A stretch of DNA of 64,000 nt from Ectocarpus siliculosus (GCA_000310025.1 FN649731.1:3123672-3187671), one strand, 5' to 3'; positions 21,456-33,394 are shown, numbered from the stretch's first letter. A program made the numbers and translations. The notes: generated by a model not told the origin, from the letters alone.

Positions 21456-22002
21456 GTTAAAGTTGGAAGGTTTTCATATGGCAACAACAATGTGGGCATC
21501 CAGATGAAGGCGTCATCATCTTTTCGCTTGAATATCGTTGCTACTTGCCGCTACCGAGAATGACAATAGGTTGAGGTTTGCGCTGTTGTACGCACGCCCA
21601 CATGAACGGCCCGAGCCCTCAAGCCTACGAAACACCTCCTATTTAGCTTGAAATAATGTTGCGCTCTTACGCGTTATGGATGTGCGCAAAGGAAGAGCGT
21701 GTGTGTGGTGTGGCAAATCTTCCTCGCCATATTTCTCTCTCCAACAGTCGTCGCGAGCCTCACCCACCGAAATGGTGGCCCCCAGAAATCGTTGTTGGTG
21801 ATGATGCAACACGGGTGGTGTAGATAATGTCCAGTAGGCAGGTGTGTAGTGGAGTCACGCACGGACGACGGAGATCCCGAGGACGCGTTCAGATGAGAGT
21901 GCGGTGTGATGTGGTAAACTGTCAAGTTGGGGGGTTGGTGACGTTGCCCCGAATGGACATTGATGAGCTGGTGGGTTGTGCCGAACGGCGTAGACTACTT
22001 GT

Positions 22003-22036
22003 AGAGAAAGAGAGTGAGAGAGAGAGAGAGAGAGAG
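22003..22036. repeat. (GA)n microsatellite, unit B
   Basis: An imperfect GA tract following cgtagactacttgta. It matches the tract in unit C and the N gap in unit A. The 11.8-kb insertion begins at its right edge. Confidence 0.9.
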
Positions 22037-22599
22037 AATAAGGTCATTTTAATCATTCCAAATTTTGGTTCCAAAGTTCCAAAGTTCCAAATATTTGGAA
22101 CTTGTACGGAGGCGTTCCTCCAAATTTCTTCCAAAAATTTGGAACGAACCTGGGCCCGAAAATTTGGAACGAGTTGGTTCCAAATAGTTGGAAGCTTTCC
22201 AAAGTTGTGGAGCATCAGTCCACAACCCCAGGCAAGGGCGCCACAGGCCGTACCACAAGGGCTAGGCAACAGCAGAGCTAACTTGGATACTTTCTGGGTC
22301 ATGGTAGACAGCAGAAAACGTGGTGTGACTCCTGTATCAGCGCTTTTTCTCGATCGAGAGGAGATGCTCCAGACGAGGTGCACGCAGCAGCTACCCCACC
22401 CCGACAGCACAGGGCTGAGCACAGGGGTGGTCATATCGACGCTCGTTGATGGAAGAAGCAGCAGGCTCTTTTCGAGCCGCGGCACCTATATGGGGAAGAG
22501 CACACAATTCCGTGCTTCCTCGCGGACATCTGTAGGCGGCGACACTCTCGAGGATGGATGTACGCATCGATGAACGAGTACGCGTTCAACAACTATGAT

Positions 22600-25500
22600 G
22601 GAACAGCTGGCACATACCCTGGAGCACAAGGACGACTACCAGGCAAGTGGGCAGAGAGGAAGGGAGACGGACATGCCCTGTTTTGTCTCCAGTAACCCGT
22701 TTCCGCTTGGGTTTCCCGGCCCTCTGCTATTATACTACTGCTGTTCTTTGTGCTCTTTTCCGGTACTGCTGCTGTGAAACTGCTGTGTGCTGCTGTGGGG
22801 AACTGACACACCTGCTCCGGTTGTACCGTACATATTCAACATCCGTGCGGGTGTCTTTTGAACATCCGCTTCCCGTTGTCACGCTGGCTACAAATGGCAG
22901 CCTTTTCTACCGAGGCTCGACCTCTGTACCACTTGGCATCAGCATTTGTCCATCAGTTGTTTTGGGTCTTTGTTCTTTTACGCTCCTGTATTGGTTGTTG
23001 TTTCTCATCGAACAGGCTGGCTGCTGTTGCATCGAATCACGTGCAGGAACATAAAACGGCGTTGGCACGCTGTCGAAGATTCGTTCGCTTTTGCCGACTT
23101 GGGGCGGATATTGCTGAGAACTTCGTCCTTCGATGTCACAGTACTGTGTGGCGTTGCGGAGGAGCTGAGTTTCGTGTCCCATGGCACCAACGACGGACCG
23201 TTCTATACACACGTGGATGGCGAATCTAGTGCTGCTGTACAGGTATGTGCTTTACCTCTACACTGATGTGATACCTCTTGAGCCAACAGGTGCAAAGCGT
23301 TGTTGTGGACGAAGACGTGAAATTGTCGGCATTTAGCAGCAAAAGGGTCAGTTGTGTTGGGTCTGTATTGGCGTGGTCACAGCACCAGCAGTACAGAACC
23401 GTTCGTTTACGGCGATGGACGGTAGATTCGAAACCCGCTATTGGTGTACGACGTATTCTTGTAGCCCACCATTGAGTCGATTATGTAGGGGCGGAGCTTA
23501 CGTGGAGTTAGAATCTAGGGATGAAGTTAATGCGTATTTCAGCAAACCCTGTCGTACTTTGTCGGGAGGATTTTCAAGGAGACTACCAACTTGAGACAAC
23601 CCCCCTCTTTAGCAACGCCGTTTTAGCACTGGTTCTACAGCAGTGAAACAGGTTGACTGAGGTACAGCAGGGCAGAGCCGGACTTGTTTTTCGTGCTCAA
23701 TGCTTCGGAACTGGTCTGTGCGGTTTGCTTTGACTCCTGGGTTATCTTTCGGGCTGGGTCACAAACCCAAAGAGGTTGATCATTTAGTATTGTCTGCAAG
23801 GGCTTCAATCCTTCCCTTCCGACACCTCACACCACCACCCTAGACCCACCTAAAACTGAACAGATATCGGCTATTCGGGCGTGTGCCTCCGGAAACCGCC
23901 TTTCGAAAAACGTCAATAATGCCACAGGGCTTCCGTCCGGGATTCCGTGCAGTACCGAGTAACGTATGGTACAGGGTATGAAGTGGGATGAGGGGTGCTT
24001 CCGGAGACGCTAACGGAAGAGAAACAGCAGCAACGAGGCACGCCGTCATCCCCCCATCCCTCTTCACCCACCCCTTCCCGCAGCTTGTTTACATCGCCGT
24101 GGGGCCTCGTGCGAGTATTTATTTCGTTGTTGCAACAATGTTTTTTGCGAAACAAATGTTGACAATGCACCTGTCGTGCGGGAGGCCCTGGGTTGTGAGT
24201 TGGATACATGGCGTCAGCTACCAGGAAACCCAACTGCCGTGCTGTTGCCTTGCCCCTGCGAATTTCGTGATCTAATCCCTAAGGCGAACATCCAACGATA
24301 CGTTACCGACTAAATATCAAGAAGACTGGCATGGACAAGCGAACGGGGTCCGGCGAAGTCGACACGCGCATGACGATGACGATACTGCTGGACGAGCAGC
24401 GTGGATACCGTCCGGACACAACTTGGTCCCAACCAGAGGGGGGCTAGGGAAGGATTTCGTCGGGCGGGCGGGGAATTTTGCGTGGACGTGGTGCCTCAAG
24501 AAGACTGTAGATTTGGGGTCGTGGGCAGGGGAGAGAGGAGCTTTAGCTTTGGCTGGGACGGGGCCGGCGGAGGGCGACAGGTGCTTGTGTATGTGCTGTT
24601 GGGGGGGGGGGGGGTTGTCGTCTAGGTGGGGACCAAGGGGGTCGTCAGCGAGAGAGAGGCGGTGGACGAGGGAGGGTCGGCGTGGGTTGCGCCATTTCGA
24701 CAAGCACCCACTGGCCGCTACACGGACAAGGGCGGCGAGAAAGTTTCGGTAGGCGGTCTTCCATTTGAAGTTCATTTTTGTTTGCTGTCTTTTCATGGAA
24801 AGGTGCTGTGCAACTGTGCAAGGTTAATTTTCTTTTGTTGAATGTTGAACACAGTCCCCTAAAATAGGCTCAAGGAGTAGGTGGCAGACAAATGCCCCCC
24901 TGCGATGTGCGCTTGCAGCCTTTGCGCTTGGCGTCTTTACTTGGTACATATTTGTTCCTGTTCTCAGTGTGCTGCAGCAAAGCACCGGGTAGAGGTGCTT
25001 GCCTATACGCCGGAGTGGTGGCTGATGTGATTTGCTGGTTGTGTGTGGGTATATGTGTTTCTTGTGTCCGAAGGTCGCTAGTGGTTGGTGCTTGGATGTA
25101 TGTCGTGATGGACACCCCCCACACTAAATTTATGGGTCGAAGGGGCCATTGTTGCAGAACGAGGAGTGCCACCCTGCGGAGGCGAATGAAACGATGAAGA
25201 TCCCGGGAGTAATGCCTTGGAAATTGTCCAACCACGACGAATAAAACTAAAATGCCCCAGGGCTTACTCAAAGTTTGAGGCTTCGGCCAGATTTTGGGGG
25301 GGGATATTCTCATGGCGGGGGGTGTTCTGCACGTTATTGTAGAGCGCACGACATAGAGAAAACTCCCTGTGGGGAGGTGTGGCGTTTGTGATTTACACAA
25401 CACGAACAACAAAATGTTGGGAACTCATTCACGTGGTGAAATGCGTTTGACCCTTGACGCAAAGCGCAGTATACCGTGACCACCGCAGCACGATTAGTGC

Positions 25501-27860
25501 GATCTCCATGATCTTCCTTAAAAATCATGCACGTGGCACGTTGCCCCAAAAGAAGGAGCCGGGCATGAAAACGACACATGGCCATGCTGAAAGGTACTTC
25601 GTCAAACGGGGTACTACACGGTAAAGAAAAAGACGCCGGGCAATCGGTGTCAGGGCAAAGTATATTCCTGAGCATCGGTTCAGCTCTCTTTCCTGCTCTC
25701 CAAGTACGAACGCATGTGATGCTGCCACAAACATACTTGCACCTACGTTTCAGCATGTGTCTTTCAATTTTCACGCAATGCTTGTTTCCTTAAAAGAAAC
25801 TTTACCTACTTTACCTACGAATGCATTGCTTCGCCTCCGAAAAAAAAAGTATGCCACGGTTTTACGAGTGGCGTGGAACAACAAAAAAACTTGCCACCGT
25901 AGCGTCCTCGCCCTCCTTTTTATATCAACAATGGCAAGTGCGTGGGCCTTCCAGGAACCAAACCGACATACAAAACCAAGTACGAATGCGAGGGACGCCA
26001 GAACCCGAACGTATCGAAAACACGTTGTGCTAAACGAATATGTCCCAGAAATATTTGGCGATAATGCAGGTGCGCCACCTGGATCACCCCTAGAGCAACG
26101 AGCCCTCCCATATCCCCACCCAATTCCCGCTCGCTCTCATCCCTCCCTCATACTGCGAGATATTTCCCCACCGCTCCATCAACCTGCGACATTGTTATCC
26201 ATCGCAAAAATACGTGAGAAGGGCGATCGGAGGGAGGTCGGGTGGGCGAAAATTGCACGGCAACGCTGCTACTGTACATCGTGTTTTTTCTTGCTGGTGC
26301 GCCGATCTGCCGTTTCGTTGCACAAACACTCGAGACAAATAAAATCAACACCGTGGGCAGGATGACACACAAATATTTTGAGGGATAGGATAGCTCAGAA
26401 AAGGCGTTCCTGTACCGATATAAGGGGAGAATGGCATTAAGATGATCGTGCAAGCTCGTTCTGTGTCAAGAAGAAAGATCAAAGGGGTGGGCTGCCTGAA
26501 TCGATCCTTGCTTTCGGAGATCACCTTCACTATTTATCGTCCTTGAAGTCCTCCAAAATGCCGTAGTCGGGGCCCCGTTCCTCCGCGCTGTATCCTCGTT
26601 GTCGAGCTCTGCTTTCGCGCCAGCTGCGTCCGTTGCTCTCGGGAAGGCCTTTCCTCTACCAGCCGTCTACTCGGTCACGCGCGGAAGATCCCATTGTTTT
26701 AAGTTCTTCCGGCTGCATGAGGTGCGATCGCCCCCTGCAGCGGCATTTTCGTCTTGATGACGGAAACAAAAAAATTGTCAACGTTGCGGGACGCTCAGTC
26801 AAATATTGTAGCATTCGCACCTCAGAAATTGTCGGGTGCGTGCGAGAGAGCGGTAGGTCTATCTGTGTAGGTGAAAACGTACTACAGAAGTAGTTTTTTC
26901 TCGTGTCGTGGTCACGCATGTTTGGTGTCGACAACAGTCGCAGGGGTGATGGGGCGTATTCTGACGAATACGTTGTACTGCTGTACGAAACAATCCGCAT
27001 TCTGTCTCACAAGGACTGCACGCTGGCAGAATGGCTGCTGCTGTGGACGAACACATCACCATGCATGAGTCCAAAAATATGCTGTACATTTGTGTACGGT
27101 AGGTACATGTTACAAATTCATGTCACACAAAAAAAAGCAAACGATTTACCACTGCTGCTGCCGACTTGACTGACGGATTACAGCAGGTTCCGGCGATACA
27201 GCAGTAGTTTCGGGGACACAGCAGTGATAATCTCGGCATGTATGCGCCCATTTACAAACTACTGTATTAGACTAAGCAGTACAGCTGTACGCAGTGGGTA
27301 ACATTAGCACCGTCCGTGGCACCAGCATGCTTCGAAATGCTACAGAGTCGGAGGTCCGGATACAAGAATAGGGACGCACACATGTGGGTATCAATCTTTG
27401 AATTATGAATACCACCCGATACATGCTTCGACTTGCAGTGCGAGACGAAGAGTTGGGGTGGTATTGCGGGTATTGCGGGTGCGAGCGAGTGCGGCGAGAC
27501 GAGAGAAAGACAGTGACACACGCGCACACCAGGCGGACACACCAAGGCGGACACGTATGTATATAGACAGATGGCGAGAGAGAAAAAACAAGCTTCTCAC
27601 ACACCTACCTGCTGCTGCAACCTCGAGACCCGAGACATGATGGCTTCTCCTTTCAACCTGGCTGACGCTATCCAGCAAGTAGGGCATGCTCTCGGCATCT
27701 TGCTGCTTCGTGCTTGCTCGCCTTGGCTTGAGGTGTTGCCTGGCGGCCTGCCGAGCAGGGAAACCGAATGCGGCTGGACCTACAGCAGCGCCGTTAACCG
27801 CCCTGTTTGCTGAATCCTGCCGGAATTTGCCCTTGGTGACCACTACCCCTCTTTCTGTTG
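22600..27860. other. interior of the insertion; no recognised gene
   Basis: I recognise no family here. There are several short exon-like open stretches, for example around 23,085-23,240, where an open frame ends at a GT donor. The longest plus-strand ORF is 25,757-26,365 (about 202 codons, no known motif). A G14 run lies at 24,601. Bases 24,317-24,796 are open on both strands, which is typical of GC-rich non-coding DNA. This could be a degraded element interior or captured host sequence. Confidence 0.4.
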
Positions 27861-27868
27861 GGCCCCAC

Positions 27869-28096
27869 TATTGGGCGAAGTGGCTCACGCTGTGCAGCGA
27901 GGGACGCTGTCCTCTCGAGCTGCTGGCGTTGTTCATGCGAGGTGTAGGTAGGGTAAACACAGAGTGATTTATTATCCACACTCAGACGCCCAAGCTGTCT
28001 TCACCTGACGGTTACAGACTTGGAAACACGCCTTCACAATACTGCACAGAACCCATGCAGTAGAACCAGTCGTTCTTGTACACAAATACTCCAACA
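27869..28096 (-). repeat. 3' LTR of the gag-only element
   Basis: 228 bp, matching 30,348-30,575. On the minus strand it begins TGTTGGAGTATTTG and ends CCAATA. The purine-rich GAGAGGACA immediately upstream on that strand may serve as polypurine tract. Confidence 0.88.
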
Positions 28097-28236
28097 TGTC
28101 CTCTCGAGAACTACCTCGTTCTACAGCTCTGATGCAGAAGACTAAATAAACTCTCTTCAGTGTCCTCTCAAAACCATATCAATGTTCTCTCGACGAAGTA
28201 ACATTAGTACTTGCATATTCAACTCAAATCAAATTA

Positions 28237-28665
28237 TCACTTCTTCACTAACTGCCAATCAATATTCATACTAGCAGCGAATTTCTGTCCTTCAACACAG
28301 ATCTCCCGATCCTCCAACACAAATCTTCTATTTCCATCCTTCCTCCGGCAGCGTCTTGACATCTTCACGCAGTCTTGTTCTTCTTGAGCATTGAATACTA
28401 GTACCACACATCTACAGTACCATTGAACTTCTATTTTCATGACTCCGTCGTCTCCTTCGTCTTGGTCACCTGCTTTGATGTGGTCCAATTTTCGCTCAAA
28501 GGGAAGTGTTCGGGCAAGTTGATTGCTGTTAACTATTGTTTCGTTTAAGCTCGCTCCTTCCGGCGGCAGTCGGCTCCTCTTTCGGTGAAGTTGCCGCGCC
28601 AGTTGTGTCCTTCTGCACCTGTTAACCATATTTTCTCTCTTTCGTTTCAAGCATGGCGCATCCAC
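28237..28665 (-). CDS. downstream ORF of the gag-only element, unknown
   Basis: A minus-strand ORF of up to 142 codons between gag and the 3' LTR. It is very basic at the start (CLKRKRENMVNRCRRTQ) and resembles no retroelement domain I know. It could be a decayed end of pol or a chance frame. Confidence 0.2.
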   Translation of the reverse strand: MDAPCLKRKRENMVNRCRRTQLARQLHRKRSRLPPEGASLNETIVNSNQLARTLPFERKLDHIKAGDQDEGDDGVMKIEVQWYCRCVVLVFNAQEEQDCVKMSRRCRRKDGNRRFVLEDREICVEGQKFAASMNIDWQLVKK

Positions 28666-28694
28666 TCGTTCATCATCTGCATCCGCTCGTTGTA

Positions 28695-29130
28695 TCTTCT
28701 AGGCCTTCTCCTTTCGTTGCAATCAGCCCGTTCCTCTTGTCTGGTAACGTATTCGCGCCAGTTGTATGCTTCACTTGCCAGTATGGCACAGCCCGCTCCT
28801 CCTCCTCAAGTGGCGTGGCTGCGGCAGTTCAATTAAATTTAAACATGCATCTATCTTTCTAGGCGTTCTCCTTTCGTTGCAATCAGCCCTTTTCTCTTGG
28901 TGTCGGAACTGCATCATCATCATCATCATCACAGGTATCATTCCACCTGCAGTGCACGTATATAGCAGCCCGTTCTCTGGTGGCGGTACTGCGTCAGGTA
29001 TCATTCCACCTGCACGTGTTTAGCAGTTCGTTCCTCCGTTTTTGAAACAGCCAGCTCTTCTCTGGGTACCCTTCTCCGGTGGCTTGACTGTGGGGGCAGG
29101 TATCATTCCACCTGCACGCTGGTGCCTGTA
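28695..29130. repeat. imperfect internal repeats in the gag-only element
   Basis: ggtatcattccacctgca occurs three times (about 28,934, 28,999 and 29,099), each followed by a tagcag...cgttc segment. ttctcctttcgttgcaatca occurs twice (about 28,705 and 28,865). A (CAT)n tract lies at about 28,912-28,931. These repeats fill the space where pol would be expected. Confidence 0.7.
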
Positions 29131-29178
29131 GCAGCTCGCTCGTCCGGTGGCGTTGCTGCAGCATTGTGTTATCTTTCT

Positions 29179-30306
29179 CTACCATGCCTGGGTAGTTGTT
29201 TCTTTCCCGACAGCAGTGTTCGCCTGCTCGGTTATTTCTTCCTTGTCTTCTTCTATGTGCGTCGCGCGCAGTGGGCAGTCGTACCACCCATGTCCTCTTG
29301 AGTTTCTGCAGTACCGACAACGTCCTTTACGGTTCTTACCATTGTCCTGCCCTGACGCTTCGTTTCCTTGTTGTGCACTACCTCCCGCACTTGCTGCACC
29401 TTTTCCGCCGTCCGTCAGCCCGCGTGTCCCATGGTTTCGGTTCGACGCAAAGTTGTTTCCGCTCGACGGGCCGTTCGACGAGTTGTTGCCACCGCCTCGT
29501 CCGCGACGACTTCTCCCTCCACGACCACCTTGTTTGCGGAATCCACGCGCTCCTTCGTGCATTACTGTGTTCAGCGCACGGCTGTCGCTGCCAGAATCAC
29601 CATTATAGGTGGTTACTTTCCCCCGGATTTGACCAGCATGGTACTTCTCCGCCATTTCTGCGAGATCTTCGAATTTCGGGTCGCTGCCAGCTCGTTGCGA
29701 ATCAATCACAAGAGCAGCCTTGAAAGCGCCGTATAGTTCGTCTGGGAGTGCATTGATAAACGCGTGGGTCTTCCTTGCCTCGACTACTTTGTCGCCGAGA
29801 GCGTCTAACTCAATGCATATGCGGCGCAATTCCTGAACAGTCCGAGCTGGATCATAGGCATCGACTTCGGTTACGGCAAGTTCTGCAAATTGTGCGTGCA
29901 GTTCTTGCATGCGAACTGTCCCCCTCGACCGAAACTTTGCTTCGAGCGCTACAATCGCGCTGCGTCCGTCACCAAACCCGTCCAACCCTATCGGTGCATA
30001 GGTTTGGACTACGACCGCTGCAGGACTGTCGTATCCTTCCGGACAGTCCGTCGTCGCAAGAACCAGGCGGGTATGAAGTTTGCCATTCTTCTCTTTGAAC
30101 GCTTTCACGAGTACCTGATGAGCCGATCTTTCGGTCGGGGATGGATTTCCAGTCAGTGCCGCAGGCTCTCTCTCCGCCCCAGTCATGATCTCTCCCAGGC
30201 CTGCTTCGAACATGAGGGCTCGCTGGAGAGAAATCCAGCTATTGTAGTGCGCCGGCTTTCCGCTGAACGGTGCATATCCCTTCAGGATAGGATTGGCGGA
30301 GGACAT
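29179..30306 (-). CDS. Gag protein of the LTR element (Copia-like)
   Basis: About 375 codons from the ATG of MSSANPILKGYAPFSG, which lies about 40 bp after the 5' LTR. The start PILKGYAPFSGKPAHYNSW is the usual opening of Copia-type Gag proteins (GYxPFxGxxYxxW). Near the C-terminus is a zinc-knuckle-like motif CRYCRNSRGHGWYDC, with CX2CX5HX4C spacing, one residue longer than the classic CX2CX4HX4C. An RGG-rich stretch (KQGGRGGRSRRGRGGG) precedes it and would fit RNA binding. The protein would form the particle and package RNA. The ORF is intact, supporting recent activity. No protease or pol follows. Confidence 0.8.
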   Translation of the reverse strand: MSSANPILKGYAPFSGKPAHYNSWISLQRALMFEAGLGEIMTGAEREPAALTGNPSPTERSAHQVLVKAFKEKNGKLHTRLVLATTDCPEGYDSPAAVVVQTYAPIGLDGFGDGRSAIVALEAKFRSRGTVRMQELHAQFAELAVTEVDAYDPARTVQELRRICIELDALGDKVVEARKTHAFINALPDELYGAFKAALVIDSQRAGSDPKFEDLAEMAEKYHAGQIRGKVTTYNGDSGSDSRALNTVMHEGARGFRKQGGRGGRSRRGRGGGNNSSNGPSSGNNFASNRNHGTRGLTDGGKGAASAGGSAQQGNEASGQDNGKNRKGRCRYCRNSRGHGWYDCPLRATHIEEDKEEITEQANTAVGKETTTQAW

Positions 30307-30347
30307 TGTGACTCGATGTGGTTTACCTACCACGTTGGCTCATAACC

Positions 30348-30575
30348 TATTGGGCGAAGTGGCTCACGCTGTGCAGCGAGGGACGCTGTCCTCTCGAGCT
30401 GCTGGCGTTGTTCATGCGAGGTGTAGGTAGGGTAAACACAGAGTGATTTATTATCCACACTCAGACGCCCAAGCTGTCTTCACCTGACGGTTACAGACTT
30501 GGAAACACGCCTTCACAATACTGCACAGAACCCATGCAGTAGAACCAGTCGTTCTTGTACACAAATACTCCAACA
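30348..30575 (-). repeat. 5' LTR of the gag-only element
   Basis: 228 bp, same as the 3' LTR by eye. It is the upstream LTR for the minus-strand transcript. The outer flank is CCCAC. Confidence 0.88.
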
Positions 30576-30843
30576 CCCACCATGGTGTCGTGCGTGTGGG
30601 GCCGTTGTCTGTGGCGTGCGTGGTGTGTTTGAAGGGGCATGCCCACTCGCCACCACAAGCGGCGGGATTTATTTGAAAAGTTGCCTTGCAGCGCGTTTAA
30701 AATGAAGATGTTGGTTCCAATTATTTGGCTCCAAATATTTGGAAACTTTGGTGGTACACACCATTCTACAACACCTGACTAGATACCGAATATTCCCGAA
30801 CTTATGCCCCCACCTTCGAAAGAAAAGGGATGGGAGGGCGGGA

Positions 30844-31106
30844 TTTTCTAAACTGCCGCCGCTACTGCGTTAGGCGGCTGCTGCTGTCCTTCCGTTGCTT
30901 CACGCGCTCTGTAGCTGTCACACGTTACCCGACTTTGCTACAGCCCCTGCGTGGACTCGATCACGGAATGACACCCCCAACTATAGACTAATAATTCCAA
31001 ACACCGTGACCCTGGGTTTCCGGTAGAAAATGAAGCCAAATTCTAATTCGACTGTTACAAAATAAACACCAGTTTATTCTATCTGCTTCGACGAACAAAC
31101 CTTCCT
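30844..31106 (-). repeat. direct repeat A2 of the YR element
   Basis: 263 bp beginning ttttctaaactgccgccgc on the plus strand and ending aacaaaccttcct. It matches 33,578-33,840 without a difference that I can find by eye, which suggests a recent insertion. Confidence 0.88.
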
Positions 31107-31386
31107 TTTATTTTGTTTTCTTTCGAATTGCTTCATTATTTCTTCGGTTTCTAGGCTACGTGTTGGGGAGAGAGACGCACGAAACGCTCATCGTCTCTCC
31201 GGCCGCGTTAGCTGCTAAAGGCCGGCGTCAACTCTTACAAATCCATCTCTCTCCCCACAAATACTAGCCGGGGGACTACGACTGCAAACGCAGGAGTCCC
31301 AAAACTGACCAAGTCCTCAAATGGTACACACCATTCTACAACACCCACATCGAGGTCAGTTTCTGGACGACTACCGAATAAGTCAA

Positions 31387-32595
31387 CTATCCGTTCCCCC
31401 AGACGGTCCCCTCCCCCGGCTGTCTCGATACGATCCTACTGCCGTCTGTAAGTTTCCGTGACACTCGCCGCGAATCCTCTACATTGTTTCGCGCGTACGG
31501 CTTGTATGCATCCGACCTCCACTTCCCTTCTCTCTGAATCACTCGTTCTGCGATGTCTCCGCCCGATGCAAGAGCCGTCGCGCCTCCAATTCGCAACGAG
31601 TGCAACGCGTACTCCTGGGGGTTACGCCCCGACCTCGCTACCACTTCTCTGAGTGCACGGAGGGCAGCAGTATACCTCACTACTCTCACTGCTCTTCCAC
31701 TACGGTACGAAGCCAACGGTGCGGAGTCAGGGAACGTCGCATGACACGATAACAGCTCCACCACAAGAGCCACCGCGCCACCGCGTGCTCTCACACCTGA
31801 CTGCGGTCCGGTGACTTCGTCTCGCGTACGAACCCGTATGTTTCCTTTCTGCTCTTGATCGGCCTTGTGCCCTCTAAACCTCATTTCGACACGGTCTGCT
31901 CTACGATAGTGACTAAAGACTAATTGCGTCTCGCCAGCAAACAATGCTACGTCCGCCCTCGTAAGACAGTGTGCCTCATGCACCCTGCCCGCATCATTCG
32001 CGAACACCTCATCAGACCGTGTGATAAAGAGATAGGACAAGCACAGACACAGCCACATCACTCTGCCCCCTTCCCCCCAGTTCTGGCTTGCGCTTTCCCC
32101 GTCCAGCAGCATACGCCAAGACACAGGCAGGCGCACACGGCGTACCGTCCCCACAGCCACGTGGTTCCTCGCAATCCCCCTTAGCGCACATTTCAACATC
32201 GGAGACGACAAGTCTAGCTCGACAGAAGCTTCCAGCCTATGAAAATGTTGTACAGCCGTGAGTTTTCCGGATATTGTACTCGCTAGATTACCCTCAGACT
32301 CGAAACACCAGGCTACGAAGTCTATCAACTCCCACACATGAAGGTCCCCGGCACGTTGCCCTAGGAACTTGGGCTTCTCCGTCAGCCTGCGAAACGTGCA
32401 CCAAGAGTTGAAGCCTGACGTGTAAGTCCTTCTAGACGAAGACGCAACTGAGTGCTCGACGAGCTGCATGCCAAGACGTCGGTAACAAAAGTCCCGTCCT
32501 GCCTGTCCCAGGTCCTGAACCTGCTGATAGCCCTGGAGCCAACCTCGTGTAGACCGGCGTGCTGCCGTTCGATTTAGCCGCAGGTGCGCTGCCAT
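31387..32595 (-). CDS. tyrosine recombinase of the YR element
   Basis: 402 codons from a true ATG (MAAHLRLNRTAARRS). An N-terminal core-binding region (about residues 45-150, with SSSRRTYTSGFNSW) precedes the catalytic domain. The catalytic residues are present: Arg193 in LFITRSDEVF, His332 and Arg335 in LHSLRIGGAT, Trp359 in GKWRSDAYKPY at the place often held by His, and nucleophile Tyr366. The HSLRIGGAT and WxSDAYxxY signatures are those of eukaryotic DIRS/Ngaro/Crypton recombinases. The enzyme would integrate a circular DNA intermediate. The frame is uninterrupted and of family-typical length. It lies downstream of the gag-like segments and just upstream of repeat B1. Confidence 0.88.
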   Translation of the reverse strand: MAAHLRLNRTAARRSTRGWLQGYQQVQDLGQAGRDFCYRRLGMQLVEHSVASSSRRTYTSGFNSWCTFRRLTEKPKFLGQRAGDLHVWELIDFVAWCFESEGNLASTISGKLTAVQHFHRLEASVELDLSSPMLKCALRGIARNHVAVGTVRRVRLPVSWRMLLDGESASQNWGEGGRVMWLCLCLSYLFITRSDEVFANDAGRVHEAHCLTRADVALFAGETQLVFSHYRRADRVEMRFRGHKADQEQKGNIRVRTRDEVTGPQSGVRARGGAVALVVELLSCHATFPDSAPLASYRSGRAVRVVRYTAALRALREVVARSGRNPQEYALHSLRIGGATALASGGDIAERVIQREGKWRSDAYKPYARNNVEDSRRVSRKLTDGSRIVSRQPGEGTVWGNG

Positions 32596-32635
32596 CCGAG
32601 GTAGGCCCCCCCGCTACGCGGGAGAGCCCGCACCC

Positions 32636-33394
32636 CTATTTGTCTTTCCCGTGGGTGAAGAAGCCAGCGGCCTTGGGTCTCGCGCCGCCCTCGCCAGCGG
32701 CGCGCGCCTCTCCTCCGCGCCCTCCCCCGTTGCCGTGGCCAACGCCGCGCGCGCCGGTTGCCGGAGTTTCGGACGCTCCGCGCCTAGCGTGGGAAGGGTT
32801 CTGGGCGTGGATGTGTGGGCAGTTACGATCATGGCAACCGGACGACGAGTTGAAGGCGAAGCAGTAACCACGAGCGTGTCGAGCGATGCCGCCACTTTCT
32901 CTGTCACCAGGACGCCTTTGCGAAGCAAGGATTGCCACTCCATCTGCGACAGTTTTGAAACTGCCGGGGGCCGCCCCAGGATGAGCCACGCTTTTACCCG
33001 GCGGAGGTCCCCCCACATCCGCGCTCTATCCTTTGCCGTAGCCTTAGCCGCCTCGGCGCTGGGTGTAGCGGGGGCCCGAGAGGCCGATGGTGGGGCGGTT
33101 GTGCCCACAAGTTGCACCCCCCCCCGGAAGGCCAGGTCCTGCTGCTTGGGTGGCGATCAGGTCGTCGATCGTTGCTTGAAGCTGCTGGCGATCACCGGCA
33201 GCCTCATCGCGCTTCCGCTGCAGCTCCTCCCTCAGGCCGTCCACCAGCCCGCGGAGAGAAGCGAGCTCAGTCTCATCAGCGGGGGGGTCGCCGCGGGTGC
33301 CTGTCCCTGGCGCTCGCGAGGAGGATACCGCTCGACGCCTCGCGGGAGTACGTGATCCGCTGCGCGTCGAGGGGCGAGCCGTCGAGCTCGCCAC
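32636..33394 (-). pseudogene. gag-like gene of the YR element, in three frames
   Basis: Three overlapping open segments read as one Gag-like protein with shifts between them. The first (33,394 to about 33,115) contains a coiled coil (LVDGLREELQRKRDEAAG). The second (about 33,117-32,890) contains KATAKDRARMWGDLRRVKAW and QSLLRKGVLVTEKVA. The third (about 32,890-32,636) contains a CCCH-type finger, CFAFNSSSGCHDRNCPHIH (CX8CX4CX3H), of the kind found in Gag proteins of DIRS-like elements. Two frame changes could be decay, sequencing errors or programmed shifts. Confidence 0.5.

Larger units (their letters stand above)
10895..22036. repeat. tandem segmental-duplication unit B (main part)
   Basis: It starts in the segment shared with unit C (34,403) and unit D (45,235), runs through the FNIP gene (14,316-16,388) and ends in the GA tract at 22,003-22,036. 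Its continuation (cacacaacagtgcgg to catgccgtg) is displaced to 33,868-34,087 by the 11.8-kb insertion. Bases 10,895-12,360 hold no gene I can support beyond short ORFs shared with C and D. Confidence 0.9.
27869..30575 (-). mobile_element. gag-only LTR retroelement (2.7 kb)
   Basis: Two 228-bp LTRs (27,869-28,096 and 30,348-30,575) appear identical by eye and are flanked by the 5-bp target duplication CCCAC (27,864-27,868 and 30,576-30,580). On the minus strand each LTR begins TGTTGGAG and ends CCCAATA. Directly after the 5' LTR comes GGTTATGAGCC, a candidate primer-binding site. The interior of about 2.25 kb has room only for gag plus about 1 kb of repetitive sequence. No protease, integrase, reverse transcriptase or RNase H is present. 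Near-identical LTRs point to recent transposition, so proteins must have been supplied in trans. This matches the terminal-repeat-plus-gag class of non-autonomous Copia-like elements. Confidence 0.88.

Noticed and set aside
24317-24796. 159-codon minus-strand ORF, Pro-rich
   Set aside because: Both strands are open in this GC-rich segment, which contains a G14 run; no motif.
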